Source: Teredinibacter sp. KSP-S5-2 (GTDB taxonomy: Bacteria; Pseudomonadota; Gammaproteobacteria; Pseudomonadales; Cellvibrionaceae). From it: a stretch of DNA of 64,000 nt. Below, in pieces: positions 1 through 8,536 of this stretch. The stretch is from assembly GCF_032773895.1 (NCBI RefSeq), contig NZ_CP120416.1, positions 2,230,001 to 2,294,000 on the forward strand, written 5' to 3'. The first letter of the stretch is position 1; each line of letters opens with the position of its first letter. Under the pieces are notes generated by a model. It worked only from the letters and a program-made list of their open reading frames with translations, was not told the DNA's origin and made no database searches. Position numbers and translations under genes: made by a program.

Positions 1-1730
1 ACCGGTTCGTTTAACAACGTTTGATGATCAAAGCTGGATAAGTTGCCGGCAAACAGTCGCCCACTGGAAAATACACAAGTTAAATACGATGTGGAATAAT
101 CCCCTTGCGTAGCAGCACTTAAGGTGATTTTTCTCAGCCCTTCATCCAGTCCTTCAATTATGATTCGACTGACATCATTGCCCTGTCGAATAATGTATTC
201 GTCTCCGGGTTGAAAAAATGCGGCAATACTGTGGCTGATTTCCTTACTGTGAATATGCCCTTGTTTTTTATTGGAGTGTAAATCCAAAGTCTGGCCAGGA
301 GTCAGCTCCAATAGCAAACGTGGTTGTCCGTAAAAATCATCCTGCCGGGAGGTGGTTTTGTTGGTTCTCCGTTTTATATAAACACGCGCACCTGCTGTAT
401 ATAACCGCTGCACACCGTAAAGCGCAAAATCCGCTGTGACGGGTGCAATATCACTCACAGTGTGCGTTTCTTTATCCCCCAAGCCATTATCAAATTCTAT
501 TTGATCGTTAATGCGTAATTTTCTTGCCTGTTGACCCGGCAAATAAAATTCATCGATTTGATCGGGGCCAGTATTCTGTATCGACAGTTTTGGCATCACC
601 CGCTCAAAAGGCCCCTGCTGTTGCCGTAGCCAGCGCTGTGTATCCGATTGCACTAAACGGGTGTATGTTATCGACTCGGTATTGGGTTCAAATTCAGCGG
701 GTATGGCAACCGGATTAATCGGAGCCCAAATGCGTCGACCGTCCACAACCGGCTCGTCCGATGCGAAACTTTGTATATGCGCCTGGGTTCCCTGCGGAAA
801 TTCCGCTTGCACCGCAAGTTTATGCCAGTGGCAGTGATAGCTTCGACTGTCGATGGCTTTGCTATACAGCTCACCACTGACCACAAATTGGATCGGTAAT
901 GGACGTCCACCCTGAAATGGGTTGTTCAATGCATGAAACGCAATATCGTGCAGTGGTTCGCCACTGGCGGTCATATGTTGCAATCGTGGTCGCGTTAAAT
1001 CCAACACCGCCAACGAAGAATCCGCCAACACGGCAACAGCAACAATTTCCGGCTGAATACCCTCTGCCCTGGGCGTCAATGTATGTGGTTCCCAGGTAAC
1101 GGGAGTAAAACTGGAAAGGTAATGGAAACGATGATCAAAAATATGAATTTTAATTGCCGCACGATCGACCACATAAATCCGACATTTTTTTTCATCCACG
1201 GCGACATGAACCGGCTCCACCATTGCGCCGTTTTTGTCACCCGCTAATGGACGCCCCCAGTCATCAACCTCACCCAAGGTGGCCACCACCGTACCATCTT
1301 CCGGTCGAATTACCTGCACACGATGGTTTGCGGAATCCGCAACATACAACCAGTCACGACGATCAACCGTGACACTGATCGGTGTGTTAAGGCAACCGGT
1401 ATAGTGTCCAGGGCCACTGATATTTTCCACCGGTTGAAAAACATCAGTGCCAATTTTCTGTATTAATAATTGATGTTTTTTACTGTCTACCCGATAAACA
1501 TTGCCCTTACTATCGGCAACAGGTTCTGATGCAAACCAGGCATTGTTATTCTGCCAATACTCCGGTAACAAAGGCTCCAGTTCGATAACGTTACGGTGGG
1601 CATCATAAATAAGGTGTTTGAGTGTAACCTTTTCCTGCCAGTCTTTTTCGTAGGTCAGCGAAATCCACTGCGCATTATTGGGGTCTAACCCAATACGTTG
1701 TGCATCCTGAAAAACAGCAGACTGACTCAT
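1..1730 (-). CDS. eCIS NHL-repeat beta-propeller tail protein (partial, C-terminus off the left edge)
   Basis: The reading frame starts at an ATG at 1730 behind a GGAG box (spacing 7) and stays open to base 1, giving at least 576 residues. It carries NHL-type propeller blades in its first 250 residues, with a 'YVADSANHRVQVI' blade, a 'IYVVDRAAIKIHIFD' blade and a 'LAVLDLTRPRLQHM' blade; a further blade-like stretch sits near the edge. It lies 37 bases downstream of the gp6-like baseplate gene in the same operon, where Afp/PVC clusters carry their outer baseplate and fibre genes. A role at the baseplate rim or in target binding is inferred from position and fold. It could also be a scaffold protein rather than a fibre. 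The product is incomplete, so a C-terminal domain cannot be judged. Confidence 0.72.
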   Translation of the reverse strand, partial: MSQSAVFQDAQRIGLDPNNAQWISLTYEKDWQEKVTLKHLIYDAHRNVIELEPLLPEYWQNNNAWFASEPVADSKGNVYRVDSKKHQLLIQKIGTDVFQPVENISGPGHYTGCLNTPISVTVDRRDWLYVADSANHRVQVIRPEDGTVVATLGEVDDWGRPLAGDKNGAMVEPVHVAVDEKKCRIYVVDRAAIKIHIFDHRFHYLSSFTPVTWEPHTLTPRAEGIQPEIVAVAVLADSSLAVLDLTRPRLQHMTASGEPLHDIAFHALNNPFQGGRPLPIQFVVSGELYSKAIDSRSYHCHWHKLAVQAEFPQGTQAHIQSFASDEPVVDGRRIWAPINPVAIPAEFEPNTESITYTRLVQSDTQRWLRQQQGPFERVMPKLSIQNTGPDQIDEFYLPGQQARKLRINDQIEFDNGLGDKETHTVSDIAPVTADFALYGVQRLYTAGARVYIKRRTNKTTSRQDDFYGQPRLLLELTPGQTLDLHSNKKQGHIHSKEISHSIAAFFQPGDEYIIRQGNDVSRIIIEGLDEGLRKITLSAATQGDYSTSYLTCVFSSGRLFAGNLSSFDHQTLLNEP

Positions 1731-1767
1731 GTTTATTCTCCGACCTTGATGTCCATTATCAACACCG

Positions 1768-4062
1768 CTATAGAACCTGCACCGTTAAACTTTGTGTATC
1801 TACAAACGGCACTTCATCTTCTTCCAGTTGAATTAATTCATCTTCGTGGCTTTGTGCCGGACAAGACGTTAATAATCTGGCGTAGTTTTTCCAGCTTTCA
1901 TCCCCTTGGGGTACATTCAATAATTCTTTAAAAATATATTGTCGCCGCCAGATAAATTCCGGGTCGACATTTTCCGGGGTATTGCCGTCATACCAGGCAC
2001 TAAGCTGCTCGACGCGTTTTACACCGGGCGTACGAAATACCTGCCCCACCAAGTCCGCATGATGAATAACCGCACCGAAACCAAAACCTTCGCCGTTTTC
2101 ACCGCCGGTTAACACATGAAAATAATTTTTTAATTGTTCGCTAATTGCTTCGGTTAATGCGGTTCGGCTGTAACCCGGTTCCGCCATAATGCGCACCTGA
2201 ACCTCAAATAAACGCACATACTGTGGTGCAGCGGCATAAACTTCCGAAGTAATAAGACGCACACGATCCAGGTGCTGACAAACACGTTTAAGCATGCCTT
2301 TGGTGGGTGTTGGATACAGTCCGGGTTCATCTGGTACGGTGAGTACAGAAACCACGCCGGGAGCCACCTTATCCAGCTCCAGTCCTGGCCCTTTTATACC
2401 TGACTCGGGCCGCGGACGATGTAAACTGACCACTTCCGCACGGGCCACGCGAACGCCGGGAGTTTGTTCTGCATGGAAGGTAAAATCGTCATTGGTTACC
2501 GCGCGAGCCTGGGATTGAAATTCACCGGGCGCACGTAATTTTGCTTCTTCGGTGGTTTCCGTATCTCTGCCACCCAAAGCGGAAACAATATTCACTGCGG
2601 CTTCAATTTTTGGCGGTAATGAATTGGGAATATTAACTAAGCCAACATCCGACTCGGTATTTTTTCCACCTCCATAACGGTATTCCTGAGCAATGAGTCG
2701 TTCCCCTTCTTCCGGTGGACGCCCATGTATGGCATTACCAAAAACCAGTTGCCCCGATTCCGGGTCGAGCACATAGGCTCGTTCCTGTGCGGATACACCA
2801 TCAAAACTGTCCACCTGCGTCCATTGCCGTAATTCTCTTACCGGTGGTGGGCCGAGGCTGATTAAATTTAAACTGCCCGCCAACACACTTTGATTGGCCA
2901 GGGTACGTTGCTGCCCTGGACTATTATCACCCCGCTGTAATTCTTCATTTTTAATAGTTTGTGCAGCGGTAGCCGGTGCAACATTAAAGGACAGTGTGCG
3001 AATACGCAGCTTGGGTCGCACATTAATAAATTCGACATGCAACCAACCGCTAACGGCAACTTTATCTCCGGTGTTATCTACCGGTGTTTTTAAACTGCCT
3101 TCCAACGGGTGCGCAATAGTATCAGTGCCGGTGTCTTCCACCGCTAACCATTCATCGTCCGCCACGGGCCCCATATCCATTGGTACATCAAAACGAATTT
3201 CACCGGATTTTTGCCAGCTATCTGTACTGTCCCCAATTACGGGCAGACTTTGCCATTTACCTTCGGTTTCGCCGACACGGGCTTTTCGGTAATAACGATA
3301 GGCCACGTTATCTTCGTCAAGCAGTTGTGTGTCTACCTGTCCACACTGAGCAACGGCTTCTTCATCCGGTTGTTCGTCATCGTCCAGTTGTAACGTTAAC
3401 GTAACTCGTGCCCCGAGAAACCCGGCATTAAGCTGTTGATTAAATGCAAGCCCCAACCAGAGATGTTGATGGGTGTTTTCCGTGCTTTCATAAAACAACG
3501 ATACCGGTTCAACGGGCATATCTTTTAATTTTGGGGATTTACCATCCCACGCCAAACTGTAACGGGTATCGATATAAGTTTGCGGGTCGAGTGCACCGGG
3601 GCCAGTTTCCCCCACGTCGTTTATATTGCGTAAATCCGCCGCCTGAGTGGTGACCATTGCCGCCAACTGAACAGGTAGAATATCTATTTGTGTATCTGTT
3701 TCGAATACCGGTGCCGGTTCTGCGGGTGTACTGGCATTAATTCGGCTGCCCTTCGGCAGTGAAAAAATATCGCATTTATCCGGCTTGGAAATAATAAAGT
3801 TCATTCTGGTTGTGGCGGGAATTGCCGGTTGCAGTTTTACCCCAACCATTTTCAGGAATTCAATATAGTTTTTTTCCGGGATTTGATTTAAACGATAGCC
3901 AATTTGTTCTGTTAATAACGAGAACAATTGGATCATCGCAATTCCCGGATCGGAATCGTTATGATCTGTCCACTCCGGCGCATAAATTGGAATTTCACTG
4001 CGCAAACTGGCCTCTACGGTGGCAGAATCAAGATCGTCGAGTTTTGGCTGTTGTAACGGCAT
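1768..4062 (-). CDS. eCIS baseplate wedge protein, gp6/Afp11-like
   Basis: A 764-residue protein of the putative baseplate assembly family (phage J/gp6 type, Afp11-like). The N-terminus holds the family signature region 'PEWTDHNDSDPGIAMIQLFS' (about residues 28-47), and the middle has the gp6-like segment around 'LVFGNAIHGRPPEEGERL'. The C-terminal third matches the conserved baseplate core, including 'VTNDDFTFHAEQTPGVRVAR'. In contractile systems this protein forms the wedge ring that ties the sheath to the hub and triggers contraction. Its length is within the large range seen for eCIS versions. It sits 7 bases downstream of the gp25-like gene and upstream of the NHL protein, which is the usual baseplate order. 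Confidence 0.9.
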   Translation of the reverse strand: MPLQQPKLDDLDSATVEASLRSEIPIYAPEWTDHNDSDPGIAMIQLFSLLTEQIGYRLNQIPEKNYIEFLKMVGVKLQPAIPATTRMNFIISKPDKCDIFSLPKGSRINASTPAEPAPVFETDTQIDILPVQLAAMVTTQAADLRNINDVGETGPGALDPQTYIDTRYSLAWDGKSPKLKDMPVEPVSLFYESTENTHQHLWLGLAFNQQLNAGFLGARVTLTLQLDDDEQPDEEAVAQCGQVDTQLLDEDNVAYRYYRKARVGETEGKWQSLPVIGDSTDSWQKSGEIRFDVPMDMGPVADDEWLAVEDTGTDTIAHPLEGSLKTPVDNTGDKVAVSGWLHVEFINVRPKLRIRTLSFNVAPATAAQTIKNEELQRGDNSPGQQRTLANQSVLAGSLNLISLGPPPVRELRQWTQVDSFDGVSAQERAYVLDPESGQLVFGNAIHGRPPEEGERLIAQEYRYGGGKNTESDVGLVNIPNSLPPKIEAAVNIVSALGGRDTETTEEAKLRAPGEFQSQARAVTNDDFTFHAEQTPGVRVARAEVVSLHRPRPESGIKGPGLELDKVAPGVVSVLTVPDEPGLYPTPTKGMLKRVCQHLDRVRLITSEVYAAAPQYVRLFEVQVRIMAEPGYSRTALTEAISEQLKNYFHVLTGGENGEGFGFGAVIHHADLVGQVFRTPGVKRVEQLSAWYDGNTPENVDPEFIWRRQYIFKELLNVPQGDESWKNYARLLTSCPAQSHEDELIQLEEDEVPFVDTQSLTVQVL

Positions 4063-4069
4063 AATTGCG

Positions 4070-4477
4070 CTACCCTGCTTCGTTTAAATAAAAAGGGAAA
4101 ACCCGGTTGTAAAAACTATTTGATCGACGCACCACATAATCAATTTCGATCAACATTAGATTGGTTTCCTGTTCATCGGCATAAGCCTGGACACGCTCCA
4201 CAGTAATTCTTGGTTCCCAGGCAACCAGTGCCTTGCGTACATCTTCTTCCACCTGTCGATGTGTGACCGGTGAATTTCCGGCAAATAAATAATGCGGCAA
4301 ATTGGCTCCAAATCGCGGTAATAAAACCCGTTCGTTATGCGCGGTTTGCAAAATAATGCCAATGGATTGTTCCACATCTTCTTCGTAACCGACATAGTTC
4401 AAACGACCAGAGGAATCCGGGCGCACGGGGAAATTCCAACCCTTACCTAAATGTGCTCGCACTGCATTGTTTGCCAT
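4070..4477 (-). CDS. eCIS baseplate protein, gp25/Afp9-like
   Basis: A 135-residue protein of the gp25/IraD-like baseplate family. It has the conserved core 'IGIILQTAHNERVLLPRFG' followed by 'APHYLFAG'-type residues (seen here as NLPHYLFAGN) and a C-terminal beta region 'VRRSNSFYNRVFPFYL'. In T4, T6SS (TssE) and Afp (Afp9) this protein links the first sheath ring to the baseplate through a beta-strand handshake. It is 3 bases downstream of the PAAR-like gene and 7 bases upstream of the gp6-like gene, so it is almost certainly co-translated with them. The start ATG at 4477 gives a full-length family member. Confidence 0.92.
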   Translation of the reverse strand: MANNAVRAHLGKGWNFPVRPDSSGRLNYVGYEEDVEQSIGIILQTAHNERVLLPRFGANLPHYLFAGNSPVTHRQVEEDVRKALVAWEPRITVERVQAYADEQETNLMLIEIDYVVRRSNSFYNRVFPFYLNEAG

Positions 4478-4480
4478 TGT

Positions 4481-4876
4481 TTAACCCCCGGTTAATACAG
4501 TGGGCTCGCCGCCCAACACAACGCCTACGGCGTTTTCATTGTTTTGCCAGGTTTGATCGAACATGCGTACTATGCCTTTACCTTCGGCAAACACTGTCGT
4601 CGATGGCGATAAGGTAAACTTCACGTTGCCGCCAATGGTTCCCGATTTCACTCCCGCCTGACCGGCTGAGTCACCGGTGGTGGATGATATTTCCGAGGAC
4701 TCCACTACCACCTCGTTACCAGCAACCAATACACTGCTTGCTGTGCCATTGGTATCGCTTAACTGACCAATACTGGGATACGGAATAGGCACAGTTGCCG
4801 GCCCCACTTGTGTCAAACACACATTGGGAAACGCAAAACAAATGCCGCCGGATTTGGTTGTGGTAGGTCTACCCAT
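4481..4876 (-). CDS. PAAR-like spike tip protein (DUF4150)
   Basis: A 131-residue protein resembling the DUF4150 branch of PAAR-like proteins. It starts with 'MGRPTTTKSGGICFAFPNVC' and has the family-typical 'PVPIPYPS'-like stretch (here TVPIPYPSIGQ) and repeated short beta strands with S/T-G turns. PAAR proteins sharpen the central spike and can carry effectors. No C-terminal effector domain is present, so this looks like a bare tip. It directly follows a DUF2169 gene; in type VI secretion loci DUF4150 and DUF2169 genes often occur together, so this pair is probably functional. Assignment rests on the N-terminal motif and on context. Confidence 0.82.
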   Translation of the reverse strand: MGRPTTTKSGGICFAFPNVCLTQVGPATVPIPYPSIGQLSDTNGTASSVLVAGNEVVVESSEISSTTGDSAGQAGVKSGTIGGNVKFTLSPSTTVFAEGKGIVRMFDQTWQNNENAVGVVLGGEPTVLTGG

Positions 4877-4906
4877 TTCGCTATTCCATACCTTTTTCTG
4901 TGATGT

Positions 4907-5800
4907 TTAGTGAATCGTTAATTCAGCTTTTTCCAAACGTTCCTGCCATTCGGGCCACAATATTGCACCCCGCCAAATCACATAAAATTCGGCGAGCGAG
5001 AAATCAAATACAACGGTATCGACACGAACTGTCAAAGGCGGTTGCGGGTTTAATATTCCCTGATCGTCGCTGATGGTTAACTGTGGTTTGACGGGAATAA
5101 TTAAATCGTAATTATGCAGTGTGCCTGCGTGAGTAAAACGAATGACCGCACCCGTGGTAATACTGGAAATACGATCCGCATCCAACCCCATGTCCGGTTG
5201 TAAATGCACCTGTTCGTTACCCAATAGCGCCAATTGGTTGGCAACGCCAGCGCCATTAGCAAAACGATTACGATAGCCTTTTGGTAATAATTCCGTTGCC
5301 GGGTCAAAATCAAATTCTGGAGGGTTTACAGCATCATTAAAAATTGCAGGATCAAAAGCATCATCTACCCTAGGAGAAATTTTTCTGTCTAACCAACCGT
5401 AACGAAACTGATTGCTAATATGGCAAAACGTATTTTCACCGCGTCCACGTATCGACAATGAACCAAACAAGGCAGCGGGCGGGCCAATATTAACGTCGTT
5501 TAAATGTCGAATGACCACAATGTCCATATTTTCTTTTGCCGTGACTATGTCCGCTTCGTAACGGATAAAATCGGGAAAACTATCTGGATTACCCATTCCA
5601 TCCAAATATGGCGCATCCACATCGAGCACCGGTTGAAGACCACTTACTTGAGCAGCCAGATCAACAGTCTGTTTAATGACAACTACGCCTACCTGCTCAC
5701 CCGGTCTGCCGTTGTTCATATCAACCTCCGTACCCGGCGTTGCGCGAGCACCTACCAGGAAATACGCTGCGAGTTGATTGTTGTCTGCCACTATTTTCAT
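4907..5800 (-). CDS. DUF2169-family protein, probable tip/cargo adaptor of the eCIS
   Basis: A 297-residue protein without signal peptide or membrane segments. Residues about 38-110 follow the DUF2169 pattern: a 'VVVIKQTVDL' strand, a 'YEADIVTAKENMDIVVIRHL' segment and then a 'SLSIRGRGENTF' strand pair. DUF2169 proteins are best known from type VI secretion loci next to PAAR-like DUF4150 proteins, where they act as adaptors that help an effector or tip load on the spike. Here it lies between the gp5-like spike gene (4 bases away) and the PAAR-like gene (30 bases away), which supports the same job inside an eCIS. The family call is from memory of the motif and is weaker than the calls around it. 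Confidence 0.68.
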   Translation of the reverse strand: MKIVADNNQLAAYFLVGARATPGTEVDMNNGRPGEQVGVVVIKQTVDLAAQVSGLQPVLDVDAPYLDGMGNPDSFPDFIRYEADIVTAKENMDIVVIRHLNDVNIGPPAALFGSLSIRGRGENTFCHISNQFRYGWLDRKISPRVDDAFDPAIFNDAVNPPEFDFDPATELLPKGYRNRFANGAGVANQLALLGNEQVHLQPDMGLDADRISSITTGAVIRFTHAGTLHNYDLIIPVKPQLTISDDQGILNPQPPLTVRVDTVVFDFSLAEFYVIWRGAILWPEWQERLEKAELTIH

Positions 5801-5804
5801 ATCA

Positions 5805-6428
5805 TTAGTTCAAATTAATGGTTTGTCCGGATACGGTTACGCCTGAGGCGGAAATTTCAATTTTATTGCTGTCGTTAACTTTCAGCGTGAGGGTTGTGCC
5901 GGCCAACAAAGTAATACCCGTGTTGGTGATTTCAATCATATTGCTGTCATCAACTTTAATCGTTACCTTGCTGTCCTTGTCTTCCATTAACGCCTGTAAC
6001 CCGGCTTTGGTTTTAATTAAAACTTTACCTTCGCCCTGGGTATCGTCAAAAGTAATTTCATGCCCCATGCGGGAAACAATAGTGCGGATATTATTATCTT
6101 CCGATGTATCGGCCTGCGTGGGTGGTGCATCTACATCGCTCCATAACGCGCCCAAAATTACCGGGCTATCTAAATCACCCTCTTCAAACCCTACCACCAC
6201 TTCATCGCCCACTTCCGGCGCAAAAAAAGCACCGCGTTCTTTACCGGCCATAAAACTGGCCACCCGTGCGGGTGCGGATTCCGTGGCAACATTGCCCGAA
6301 AGCCATTGCAATATGTGCCCTTCTTCTTCAATGCGAATCACTTCAGCGTAACGCAAGCCCTGAATTCTTCCGCTACGTTGTGCGTCTTCCTGAGGTTGCA
6401 TAATTTGTGCGTAGGCATTATTCAGCAT
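5805..6428 (-). CDS. eCIS spike protein, gp5/VgrG OB-fold (phage baseplate assembly protein V)
   Basis: A 207-residue protein with an N-terminal OB-fold (about residues 20-100, including 'RVASFMAGKERGAFFAPEVG' and 'DEVVVGFEEGDLDSPVILGA', the gp5/VgrG signature) and a C-terminal beta-helix of repeated 'VKVNDSNKIEI'-type strands (about 120-207). It forms the trimeric needle below the tube. In Afp8 and VgrG the gp27 and gp5 parts are one chain; here they are two adjacent genes, a split seen in other eCIS. It starts 3 bases after the gp27-like gene and is 4 bases from the DUF2169 gene. No lysozyme domain is present. Confidence 0.93.
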   Translation of the reverse strand: MLNNAYAQIMQPQEDAQRSGRIQGLRYAEVIRIEEEGHILQWLSGNVATESAPARVASFMAGKERGAFFAPEVGDEVVVGFEEGDLDSPVILGALWSDVDAPPTQADTSEDNNIRTIVSRMGHEITFDDTQGEGKVLIKTKAGLQALMEDKDSKVTIKVDDSNMIEITNTGITLLAGTTLTLKVNDSNKIEISASGVTVSGQTINLN

Positions 6429-6431
6429 AAT

Positions 6432-7682
6432 TTAATCGCTCCCCGGATAATCACTTGGGTCCAGCATGCCTGGACGACGCAAACTACAAACAGATTTGTA
6501 CCCGGTTTGATCCAGGGTATGAACAACTTTGGTTACGTAATAAATGCCATCAAAGGGCGCAGACATTTGTTTGATATTGATATGAATACCCGGTTTAAGT
6601 TGGGTAAAACCCAATGTGGTGGCATCGGCAGTCAGAAATTCCCTGGCGGATTTTCGTAAGGCAGAGACCGCTTTTTTTTGCGCGCGGGAGGCGTCAAGGT
6701 TACTCACGGAAATACTGGCAACATTTTTTTCCGGAATACTGCCTGCGGAAAAAAACTGACTGCGTACTTCCAGCGCGTGCATGGGGGTATCACCGCCCGG
6801 TGCGGTATGTAAGTCATCATCAATTTCATTGGCCGCCACCACTTCCGCCACACGTCGACGCGCGGTGCGACTGCGACCTTCCGCTTTGGCTTCTGTTTTT
6901 AATTCCCAGACTTTAAACCTTGGGGTAAAGTCGATTAAATCTTTATTCCAGGTGAGTTCGACAATGCCGTTCAATGTCATGGAGCGGGATTCTTCAAAAT
7001 GGACTTGGCTCGGATTTTCCGCATCAACATAAATTTCGTAGTCCATGCGTTCTGCAATAGACTGAATAAACTGCAAATAGCTTTGGCCTTTTTGATGGGT
7101 AATGGTATTTAAACTATCGCTAAAAGGTTCCGCTGCACTGCCCGCTAATGTTAAGGCACCACCTGCCCGTTGCAGCACATCGCGAACCATTGCCAGTTCT
7201 TTTGCATTGGGTGAACGATAACGATGATCTTCATCCGGGTTGGTTTTTAATAAGCTAAGTTTGTCTTCCCCTTGAATGACCACCTGAGCACCGCCCTGTG
7301 AGGGAAATTTAAAGGCGATATCAGTAACCCGAATGACAATCATGTCCTGCCATTGTTCGGCATAACCCAATTGCAGTTTTAGTTCACTGCCAAATTTTAT
7401 TTCATCAAAGTCGTTATACAGCCAGGTGGGCACTAATGGGTTGTAAGGGCTATCCGCATGATGACGCTGATTATTTAACGTGATGGTGGCTTGCGATACA
7501 CCGCTGTGCGTTTGTACCAAACGAACAGATTTAATGTCGGCATGAACAGGCCTCCTGTTCACCGTGACCGGTTCACCGGTTGCAGCATCCAATAGCCGCG
7601 CACGCGGGGCATAAAACTGCGTTCCCGGTAATGCGTTATTAGATAATTCCGCCGCTGGACCTGTTGTCCCGTTGCCAGACAT
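6432..7682 (-). CDS. eCIS hub protein, gp27-like (phage late control D family)
   Basis: A 416-residue protein of the gp27/late control gene D family, which makes the hub between tube and spike. Visible family features are the first barrel ('LQLGYAEQWQDMIVIRVTDI', about residues 100-120), the 'GQSYLQFIQSIAERMDYEIY' helix (about 195-215) typical of gp27 and VgrG N-halves, and the second barrel near the C-terminus ('YYVTKVVHTLDQTGYKS'). It sits one base downstream of the DUF5908 gene and 3 bases upstream of the spike gene. Together with the gp5-like gene it replaces the fused Afp8/VgrG. The N-terminal 25 residues are low-complexity. Confidence 0.92.
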   Translation of the reverse strand: MSGNGTTGPAAELSNNALPGTQFYAPRARLLDAATGEPVTVNRRPVHADIKSVRLVQTHSGVSQATITLNNQRHHADSPYNPLVPTWLYNDFDEIKFGSELKLQLGYAEQWQDMIVIRVTDIAFKFPSQGGAQVVIQGEDKLSLLKTNPDEDHRYRSPNAKELAMVRDVLQRAGGALTLAGSAAEPFSDSLNTITHQKGQSYLQFIQSIAERMDYEIYVDAENPSQVHFEESRSMTLNGIVELTWNKDLIDFTPRFKVWELKTEAKAEGRSRTARRRVAEVVAANEIDDDLHTAPGGDTPMHALEVRSQFFSAGSIPEKNVASISVSNLDASRAQKKAVSALRKSAREFLTADATTLGFTQLKPGIHINIKQMSAPFDGIYYVTKVVHTLDQTGYKSVCSLRRPGMLDPSDYPGSD

Positions 7683-7683
7683 T

Positions 7684-7872
7684 TTAACCTCGCTGCCTCA
7701 TGTGTTCGTTCAGCTCTTCCTGAATAATTTCCATTACCATAGGCCGTATTAATTCTCTTAATGTGTCAACGTCCTGCACATTGGCCGAATTGGAATTAGC
7801 AGACGGTGTTGTACTCGTGGATGACTCACGAATACTCACTTGTGCATTCACGTTGTTGATTTCTACCGCCAC
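7684..7872 (-). CDS. DUF5908 small eCIS protein
   Basis: A 62-residue protein with a short N-terminal strand 'VEINNVNAQVSIRE', a Ser/Asn/Thr-rich middle and a charged C-terminal helix 'VMEIIQEELNEHMRQRG'. This layout (MxIEIxxxxIxVxV plus an acidic helix) is the DUF5908 pattern; these tiny proteins are regularly found between the LysM tube initiator and the gp27-like gene in eCIS loci, in the position of Afp6. No biochemical role is established that I know of. It lies one base upstream of the hub gene and 19 bases after the LysM gene, so it is translated with them. Confidence 0.8.
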   Translation of the reverse strand: MAVEINNVNAQVSIRESSTSTTPSANSNSANVQDVDTLRELIRPMVMEIIQEELNEHMRQRG

Positions 7873-7891
7873 TTGGTTACCTTTTTACTTT

Positions 7892-8518
7892 CTACAATGG
7901 TGGAATAGTGAGCACGTCCCCGGCCTGAATTAACCTGGGCCGGGTAATGCCGTTTTCCTCTGCAATCACTGTCCAGAGCGTGGCATCGCCATATTCTTGA
8001 TCGGCGATAATATCCAAACGCTCCCCCTCCTGAACAATTCGGGTTTTGGTTCTGTCCGGTGATTGCAGGTTTAATTCCTGATACTGCAACTCCGCCGGGT
8101 GATAGCTTTTCATGGACAAAGTCACTCGCGCACGAAGGACTTTTCCGTCTTCATTAAAGAGTAAAAATTTTTCCTGAAAGTTGGTAATAACACCGCGAAA
8201 CTCGTCGACATCACCCCACTTAAAACTGCATACCGGCGGTGCGTGAAGTTCTTCATCAATGGTGACGAACTGACGCAATTGGTCGAGGTCTTCCTTTAAA
8301 CTATCACCACTGGTGCTGCGATCTAAAAACAGTTCAGCGGCTAAAACCTGCGCATCGCCGCGAACAAATTGCATCAGTGGCACTCGCAGGCCGGGCACAT
8401 TAATTTCGGCGTAATTCATATTGGTGGTGATGCTGTAATCGGTTGGATTAAACAGCACATCCACTTCCGCGCCATTATCACGGGAGATATTTTTGATTTT
8501 TGCTTTGCTTAATCCCAT
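7892..8518 (-). CDS. eCIS tube initiator with C-terminal LysM domain, Afp7-like
   Basis: A 208-residue protein of the CIS tube protein family. The first 140 residues carry the 'VDVLFNPTDYSITTNMNYAE' motif typical of Afp7/gp53-like tube initiators, and the last 50 residues are a LysM domain ('ERLDIIADQEYGDATLWTVI' and 'IQAGDVLTIPPL'). In Afp-type particles and in T4 the LysM-bearing protein joins the baseplate to the tube. It follows the second tube gene by 18 bases and precedes DUF5908. Length and domain order match the family well. The LysM part here probably binds protein partners rather than peptidoglycan, which is inferred from the T4 gp53 case. Confidence 0.93.
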   Translation of the reverse strand: MGLSKAKIKNISRDNGAEVDVLFNPTDYSITTNMNYAEINVPGLRVPLMQFVRGDAQVLAAELFLDRSTSGDSLKEDLDQLRQFVTIDEELHAPPVCSFKWGDVDEFRGVITNFQEKFLLFNEDGKVLRARVTLSMKSYHPAELQYQELNLQSPDRTKTRIVQEGERLDIIADQEYGDATLWTVIAEENGITRPRLIQAGDVLTIPPL

Positions 8519-8536
8519 ATCGTTACCCGTTTTTCA

